Assembly: GCA_003279015.1 (NCBI GenBank)
Contig: QCBV01000006.1
Span: 62,001-126,000, forward strand
Direction of reading: 5' to 3'
DNA: 64,000 bases
Source: Prochlorococcus sp. AG-347-J19
GTDB lineage: Bacteria; Cyanobacteriota; Cyanobacteriia; PCC-6307; Cyanobiaceae
The notes beneath the pieces were generated by a model. That model had not been told where the DNA came from. It saw only the letters and a program-made list of their open reading frames with translations, and searched no databases. The position numbers and the translations under genes are program-made. Positions 58,629 through 64,000 of the stretch are shown here, piece after piece. Within the stretch, counting starts at the first letter, position 1. Each line of letters opens with the position of its first letter.

Positions 58629-59780
58629 TTATTTAACCCACAAAATTTCATTACAATCATTTTCTTTCATAATTTGATTGGCTTTAGCCAAGTCATCACA
58701 TGGATTTAAATGTAAGACAGCAATATTTCCTTTTTTCTGTTGTACTTTTTGCTCATTAATACCTTTTTCTAACAAATAAGAATCTTTAAACATCAATAAA
58801 ATCTTTTTTTTATCTGTCTTTTCTTCCTTAATTAAATTTCTTAAAATGTCTACTGAAATTATAAATCCAATCCCATTAAATATTTTCTCATTAGGACTAA
58901 ATGATCTTACTAACTCATCATATCTTCCGCCTTTTGCTATGACACTTTTATTTTTACCATTATCACCGATTAGTTGAAAAACTATTCCTTCATATAAATT
59001 CAAGTGAGGTTGAAAAGTGGGATCAAGTTGTAATTTAACACCATATTTATTTGATATTTTTGATAATGTTTCAAATAAAAAATTTAAGTCCTCTAATGTT
59101 TTACTGGTACCGTATATAGTTTTTAATTTTTTTAATATTGCAATTGGCTCTCCTCTTGTGAATAAAAGATCTTTAAGAATATATTTATCATCTTCATCTA
59201 TTCCTAATTTAGATAAATTATCTTGATCAAAATTAACCAGACTTTTCTTAATTTCTTCAAAATTATTATTCTTATATTTGTTCAATATCAAGTCCATTAT
59301 TTTTGTGGTGCTTACTAGTAGAAATAAATTACAACCATCCTTCAAATTAATATTATCGATTGAATCAAACAAAATATTAATAACTTCAATTTCTGGGTAT
59401 TTTGTATCATATCCAATTAATTCAATTCCACTCTGCAATTTTTCTTGTAACTTAAATGAATTTTTATTATTTTGTTTTTTATCAAAAACCATTCCATTGG
59501 TAAATAATCTTATAGGTCTTTTCTTATTTATTAATCTAGTAGATGACAATTTAACAATTGATGTTGTCATTTCTGGCCTAAGACATAATGAATTATTACT
59601 TACTATTCCTACAACCTGATTTTCGTCAATAACGCCACGGCCTTTTATGGTCTCTAAAGTATTTATAAATGAGGGTGATACCTCTTCATATCCCCATAGT
59701 TTATAAATACTATTTAAACTATTTATGATGTTTGAGTTATTTTTTACATCGACTAATTTAATTTCCTTTATATCGGTCAT
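58629..59780 (-). CDS. hisZ: ATP phosphoribosyltransferase regulatory subunit
   Basis: LWGYEEVSPSFINTLE, LRPEMTTSIVKLSSTR, AKGGRYDELVRSF; HisRS-like without C-terminal anticodon-binding domain. Confidence 0.85.
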   Translation of the reverse strand: MTDIKEIKLVDVKNNSNIINSLNSIYKLWGYEEVSPSFINTLETIKGRGVIDENQVVGIVSNNSLCLRPEMTTSIVKLSSTRLINKKRPIRLFTNGMVFDKKQNNKNSFKLQEKLQSGIELIGYDTKYPEIEVINILFDSIDNINLKDGCNLFLLVSTTKIMDLILNKYKNNNFEEIKKSLVNFDQDNLSKLGIDEDDKYILKDLLFTRGEPIAILKKLKTIYGTSKTLEDLNFLFETLSKISNKYGVKLQLDPTFQPHLNLYEGIVFQLIGDNGKNKSVIAKGGRYDELVRSFSPNEKIFNGIGFIISVDILRNLIKEEKTDKKKILLMFKDSYLLEKGINEQKVQQKKGNIAVLHLNPCDDLAKANQIMKENDCNEILWVK

Positions 59781-59798
59781 TTTAATATTTAACTAATT

Positions 59799-60647
59799 TT
59801 AGGTATAGAGATTTTTTTTAAATGGAGAGACTTTATCAAGCTCATTTTTTAATTCATTCTCAAGACTGGGAGAACAAGCTAAAATTCTTCCTGAACTTAA
59901 ATTAAATTCGCCTGATGGATAATCAGAAATAATACCACCAGCCTCTTTAACAATAATAGCACCGGCCGCTAGGTCCCATACCTCCAATCCTCTTTCCCAA
60001 TATCCATCTACCTTTCCTGCAGCAACAAATGCTAGATCAACTGCTGCTGCACCTCCCCTTCTAACACCTCTAGTTTTATGTGTTAGATAACAAAATTCAG
60101 CATAATTATTATCCTCTGTCTCAAATCTGTCATAAGAGAAACCTGTTACAAGTAGACTATCAGAAAGATTAGAGGGATTCGATACTTTAAGTTCACTATC
60201 ATTGCAGAATGAGCCTAAACCTATACAGGCTGAATATAGTTCATTTAAATAAGGTACTGATATAGCCCCTAAAATTGGCTTATTTTTATACATAAGACCA
60301 ATAGAAGTTCCAAAGAAAGGATATCCATGGGAATAATTTGTTGTACCATCTAATGGGTCTATACACCACGTTAAATCCGATGATTTTACTAATTTACCCG
60401 ATTCCTCTGCATTTATAGATATGTTTGGTGTCTCTTCTAATAAATATTCTTTTATTTTATTTTCAACTTCCAAATCTACATTGGTAACTAGATCACCCTT
60501 CCTACCCTTTGAAGATATTTTCTGAATTTTATTGTAATTAACTTTTAAAATTTCATTGCCAATTTGTGCTGATTTCTTGGCTTTTTCATACAAACTGGAA
60601 AGGTTTACTTGATTTGCAAGTTCTTCTATTTCACTTAATTCAAACAT
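59799..60647 (-). CDS. Inositol monophosphatase family protein
   Basis: KGRKGDLVTNVDLEVE, WCIDPLDGTTNYSHGYPFFG, VWDLAAGAIIVKEAGG. Confidence 0.92.
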   Translation of the reverse strand: MFELSEIEELANQVNLSSLYEKAKKSAQIGNEILKVNYNKIQKISSKGRKGDLVTNVDLEVENKIKEYLLEETPNISINAEESGKLVKSSDLTWCIDPLDGTTNYSHGYPFFGTSIGLMYKNKPILGAISVPYLNELYSACIGLGSFCNDSELKVSNPSNLSDSLLVTGFSYDRFETEDNNYAEFCYLTHKTRGVRRGGAAAVDLAFVAAGKVDGYWERGLEVWDLAAGAIIVKEAGGIISDYPSGEFNLSSGRILACSPSLENELKNELDKVSPFKKNLYT

Positions 60648-60652
60648 GATAA

Positions 60653-61027
60653 TTAATCTTCCTCAAATTCCCAAGGTGGCGCAACTCTTGTATTTCCCCT
60701 CCCAAAATATTGTCCAAATTGTAAATCGTATACTTCGTCTTCATATGTAGTTTCAACCTCAAGATCTGATGTTGCTTTAGCAACACAAAGAAGTGCATAT
60801 CCTTTATCTTTTAAAGCTTGCGATACACCCATTGCTTCAGGTTGTTGCAGATTACCAGATATTATTTTAACTGCACAACTTGTACAGCAACCATTTCTAC
60901 ATGAAAATGCAAGTTTGAAACCTTTCTTTTCAAATTCCTTGAGTATATAATCGTCACTATTAACCTTCTCTCGGTATACCTTTCCGGTTTCTTTATTTTT
61001 AATCGTGACTGTGAAAGTCTTTTTCAA
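60653..61027 (-). CDS. 2Fe-2S ferredoxin
   Basis: FSCRNGCCTSCAVKIISG and downstream LLCVAKAT cysteine ligand set. Confidence 0.92.
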   Translation of the reverse strand: MKKTFTVTIKNKETGKVYREKVNSDDYILKEFEKKGFKLAFSCRNGCCTSCAVKIISGNLQQPEAMGVSQALKDKGYALLCVAKATSDLEVETTYEDEVYDLQFGQYFGRGNTRVAPPWEFEED

Positions 61028-61076
61028 ATAACTTTCCTCAAAAATGGGATGATAAGGGGTTAAAATGGTTATCTTG

Positions 61077-61163
61077 GGAGAGGTGGCCGAGTGGTTGAAG
61101 GCGCAGCACTGGAAATGCTGTATAGGGGCAACTTTATCGAGGGTTCGAATCCCTCTCTCTCCG
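61077..61163 (+). tRNA. trnS-GGA: tRNA-Ser (anticodon GGA)
   Basis: GGAGAGGTGGCCGAGTGGTTGAAGGCGCAGCACTGGAAATGCTGTATAGGGGCAACTTTATCGAGGGTTCGAATCCCTCTCTCTCCG, class II cloverleaf with long variable arm. Confidence 0.96.
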
Positions 61164-61376
61164 TTTTATATTAGTTTATTTTGGTTAACTACATCAACAA
61201 GTTTGCCTCTATAGAATTTTTTAAAATAGAAGGTAATCTTTTTGACAAGTTATAAATAATCTTATTTATTTAAATTAAGTTGAAAATATTTGATTTTTAC
61301 TATTATATGTAGATATCTAAGACAAAAATTAATTAAATTATTAGTAAATTTTGCTTTAATTTAGCGATCTAAAATC

Positions 61377-63374
61377 ATGGGGCAAATAGTTGGAATTGAT
61401 TTGGGTACTACTAACTCTGTTGTCGGAGTTATAGAAGCTGGTCGTCCAATTGTTATTGCTAATTCTGAAGGTTCTAGAACTACACCTTCAATAGTTGGAT
61501 TTACAAAAGACAAAGAAATAGTAATAGGAGATCAAGCAAGAAGACAACTTGTTCTTAATCCCAAGAATACCTTTTTTAATCTAAAAAGATTTATTGGCAG
61601 TGACTGGGATGAGTTAGATGAGAATAGTATTTCTGTTCCTTACAATGTAAAGGCTAATAATACTGGAAGCGTAAGAGTTCTCAGTCCAAATACAGAAAGA
61701 GAATATGCACCAGAAGAATTAATAAGCTCATTAATTAGAAAATTAATTAATGATGCTGAAACATATCTTGGAGATACTGTTGACTCTGCTGTTATTACTG
61801 TCCCTGCATATTTCAATGAATCGCAAAGGCAAGCTACAAAGGATTCTGCAATATTGGCTGGTATAAAAGTAGAAAGAATCCTAAATGAACCTACAGCAGC
61901 AGCTTTAGCTTATGGTTTTGAAAAAAGTTCTTCTAATAATGTTTTGGTTTTTGATTTAGGAGGAGGAACATTTGATGTCTCATTATTAAAAATTTCTAAT
62001 GGTGTATTTGATGTTAAAGCAACATGTGGAGATACCCAACTAGGTGGAAACAATTTTGACTCAAAAATAGTAGATTGGCTTGCTGAAAAATTTCTTGCTA
62101 AATATGAAATTGATTTAAGAAGGGATAGACAAGCTTTACAGAGATTAACTGAAGCTGCCGAAAAAGCTAAATGTGAATTATCTGGATTGCAAAAAACAAA
62201 AATATCTTTACCTTTTATCACCACTAGCAAAGAGGGTCCATTACATATTGAGGAGACCATAAATAGAAAAATATTTGAAACATTATCTCAAGATCTTTTA
62301 GATAGATTATTAGAGCCTGTGCAAATAGCATTAGATGACTCCGGATGGAACGCAGAAGATATAGATGAGGTAGTTCTTGTCGGCGGCAGCACCAGAATTC
62401 CAATGGTTCAACAATTAGTAAAGACTCTTGTTCCGAATGATCCCTGTCAATCAGTTAATCCAGATGAAGTTGTTGCAATTGGTGCAGCAATACAATCCGG
62501 AATAATTAACGGTGATTTACAAGATTTACTCCTAAATGACGTTACTCCCTTATCTTTAGGTTTAGAAACTATTGGTGGTCTTATGAAGGTCCTTATTCCT
62601 CGTAATACACCAATACCAGTAAGACAATCGGATGTTTTTAGTACATCAGAAGCTAATCAATCTTCTGTTGTTGTTCAAGTAAGGCAAGGTGAGAGGCCTT
62701 TAGCATCTGAAAACAAATCACTAGGTAAGTTTAGATTATCAGGAATACCTCCAGCTCCAAGAGGAATTCCTCAAGTGCAAGTATCATTTGATATTGATGC
62801 TAATGGTTTATTAGAAGTTAGTGCAACTGATCGAACAACTGGTAGAAAGCAAACAGTTACAATTTCTGGAGGTTCTAATTTAAATGAACAAGAAATTAAT
62901 TCGTTAATTGAAGAAGCTAAATCAAAAGCTAATGAAGATAGAAAGAAGAGATCTGTTATTGATAGAAAAAATAGTGCTTTAACACTTATTGCTCAAGCTG
63001 AGAGAAGACTTAGGGATGCTTCTTTAGAATTTGGGCCTTATGGAGCTGAAAGACAACAAAGAGCTGTTGAATTAGCAATTCAAGACGTTGAAGATTACAT
63101 AGATGATGATGATCCTCAAGAATTAGAAATTTCAGTAAGTGCACTTCAAGAAGCATTATTTGGTTTAAATAGAAAATTCGCAGCAGAAAGGAAAACCGAT
63201 AATAATCCATTGCAGAGCATTAAAAATACATTTGGATCATTAAAAGATGAACTGTTTTCAGATGATTATTGGGATGAAGACCCTTGGGATAATCAAATGA
63301 ATAGAAATTATAGAAATTCGAGGTATGGTAATTCTAGGGATGATGATCCATGGGACAATGACTATTTCCTCTAA
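61377..63374 (+). CDS. dnaK: Chaperone DnaK (Hsp70) with charged/aromatic C-terminal tail
   Basis: VGIDLGTTNSVVGV, VFDLGGGTFDVSLL, VVLVGGSTRIPMVQ; tail DEDPWDN...DDDPWDNDYFL. Confidence 0.96.
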   Translation: MGQIVGIDLGTTNSVVGVIEAGRPIVIANSEGSRTTPSIVGFTKDKEIVIGDQARRQLVLNPKNTFFNLKRFIGSDWDELDENSISVPYNVKANNTGSVRVLSPNTEREYAPEELISSLIRKLINDAETYLGDTVDSAVITVPAYFNESQRQATKDSAILAGIKVERILNEPTAAALAYGFEKSSSNNVLVFDLGGGTFDVSLLKISNGVFDVKATCGDTQLGGNNFDSKIVDWLAEKFLAKYEIDLRRDRQALQRLTEAAEKAKCELSGLQKTKISLPFITTSKEGPLHIEETINRKIFETLSQDLLDRLLEPVQIALDDSGWNAEDIDEVVLVGGSTRIPMVQQLVKTLVPNDPCQSVNPDEVVAIGAAIQSGIINGDLQDLLLNDVTPLSLGLETIGGLMKVLIPRNTPIPVRQSDVFSTSEANQSSVVVQVRQGERPLASENKSLGKFRLSGIPPAPRGIPQVQVSFDIDANGLLEVSATDRTTGRKQTVTISGGSNLNEQEINSLIEEAKSKANEDRKKRSVIDRKNSALTLIAQAERRLRDASLEFGPYGAERQQRAVELAIQDVEDYIDDDDPQELEISVSALQEALFGLNRKFAAERKTDNNPLQSIKNTFGSLKDELFSDDYWDEDPWDNQMNRNYRNSRYGNSRDDDPWDNDYFL

Positions 63375-64000
63375 AAAAGACTATTTGTCCATTTTGGGTT
63401 TATCCCATGATTTCGACGATAAAGAACTTAAAAAGGCCTTTCGTAGAGAAGCAAGAAAATGGCATCCAGATTTAAATAAAAATGATCTTAATGCAGAGGA
63501 AAGATTTAAATTAATTAACGAAGCATACGAATATCTACGTGACCCTAATATTAAAAAAAATAATTCAGATGAAAATATCGAGGATGATCACGAAAATAAT
63601 AATTTCAAGACAGGTTTTCCTGATTTTCAAGAATATCTTGATTCATTATTTGGATATGAATACTCACCAAGCAATAACGAGGAATATGATGATCAACCAT
63701 TTGAGGATGAATCGACAAATATAAATAATGATGAATTTAATAATTATGAATACCCTACAACCTCTCCAGAAGAGCCGCCTCCAGTTAAACTCCTCCAAGA
63801 TATTGAAACAGTTATTGAATTAACCCCTGATGAGGCCTTAAATGGAGCTTCAATTTTAATAGAGCTTGAAGATCAAACCGTAGTAGAAGTTGATACACCA
63901 CCTTTCGCTGGAGATGGATGGAGATTAAGACTTGAAAATATTGCAAGAGGAGGTAAAGATCATTATCTACAGTTAAAAGTTCAAACGGAAAGTGGTCTAA
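63358..64000 (+). CDS. DnaJ-like J-domain protein (truncated by window end)
   Basis: MTISSKKDYLSILGLSHDFDDKELKKAFRREARKWHPDLNKNDLNAEERFKLINEAYEYLRD with HPD; frame open to window end; absent from ORF track because no stop in window. Confidence 0.92.
   Translation, partial: MTISSKKDYLSILGLSHDFDDKELKKAFRREARKWHPDLNKNDLNAEERFKLINEAYEYLRDPNIKKNNSDENIEDDHENNNFKTGFPDFQEYLDSLFGYEYSPSNNEEYDDQPFEDESTNINNDEFNNYEYPTTSPEEPPPVKLLQDIETVIELTPDEALNGASILIELEDQTVVEVDTPPFAGDGWRLRLENIARGGKDHYLQLKVQTESGL

Noticed and set aside
59278-59619. 113-aa plus-strand ORF
   Set aside because: Antisense shadow within hisZ
61910-62260. 116-aa minus-strand ORF
   Set aside because: Antisense shadow within dnaK
1-64000. CRISPR arrays, prophage, toxin-antitoxin or BGC content
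   Set aside because: No regularly spaced repeats, integrases, phage structural genes or biosynthetic cassettes were seen

Overview
The window is an AT-rich, densely packed chromosomal segment from a marine picocyanobacterium. Protein content (PsaK, Psb28, GUN4, DUF1816/DUF1830-type proteins, glucosylglycerate genes) and base composition point to a high-light-type Prochlorococcus. This assignment is from recognition only, not a search. It is core genome: about 70 protein genes, tRNA-Pro(TGG) and tRNA-Ser(GGA), with no CRISPR array, IS element, prophage or obvious island. Most interesting signals: (1) two conserved genes, a STAS-domain protein and ScpB, whose reading frames have no ATG/GTG/TTG at the required N-terminus and seem to need AUC/AUA/AUU initiation; the ORF track truncates both. 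(2) A glucosylglycerate synthesis plus putative phosphorolysis/glycerate-salvage cluster. (3) A umuDC operon with a near-consensus cyanobacterial SOS box and a downstream HExxH (M76/ATP23-like) protein that may be a third SOS gene. (4) A GTG-N8-TAC-N22-TAATTT NtcA-type promoter and a strong terminator bracketing glnA, with a separate perfect 14-bp palindrome in the same divergent spacer. (5) Several unlisted 31-51 aa membrane peptides. (6) A DnaK with a DPWDN-repeat tail whose gene overlaps a dnaJ-like gene. All functional calls come from reading the translations; no database search was run.
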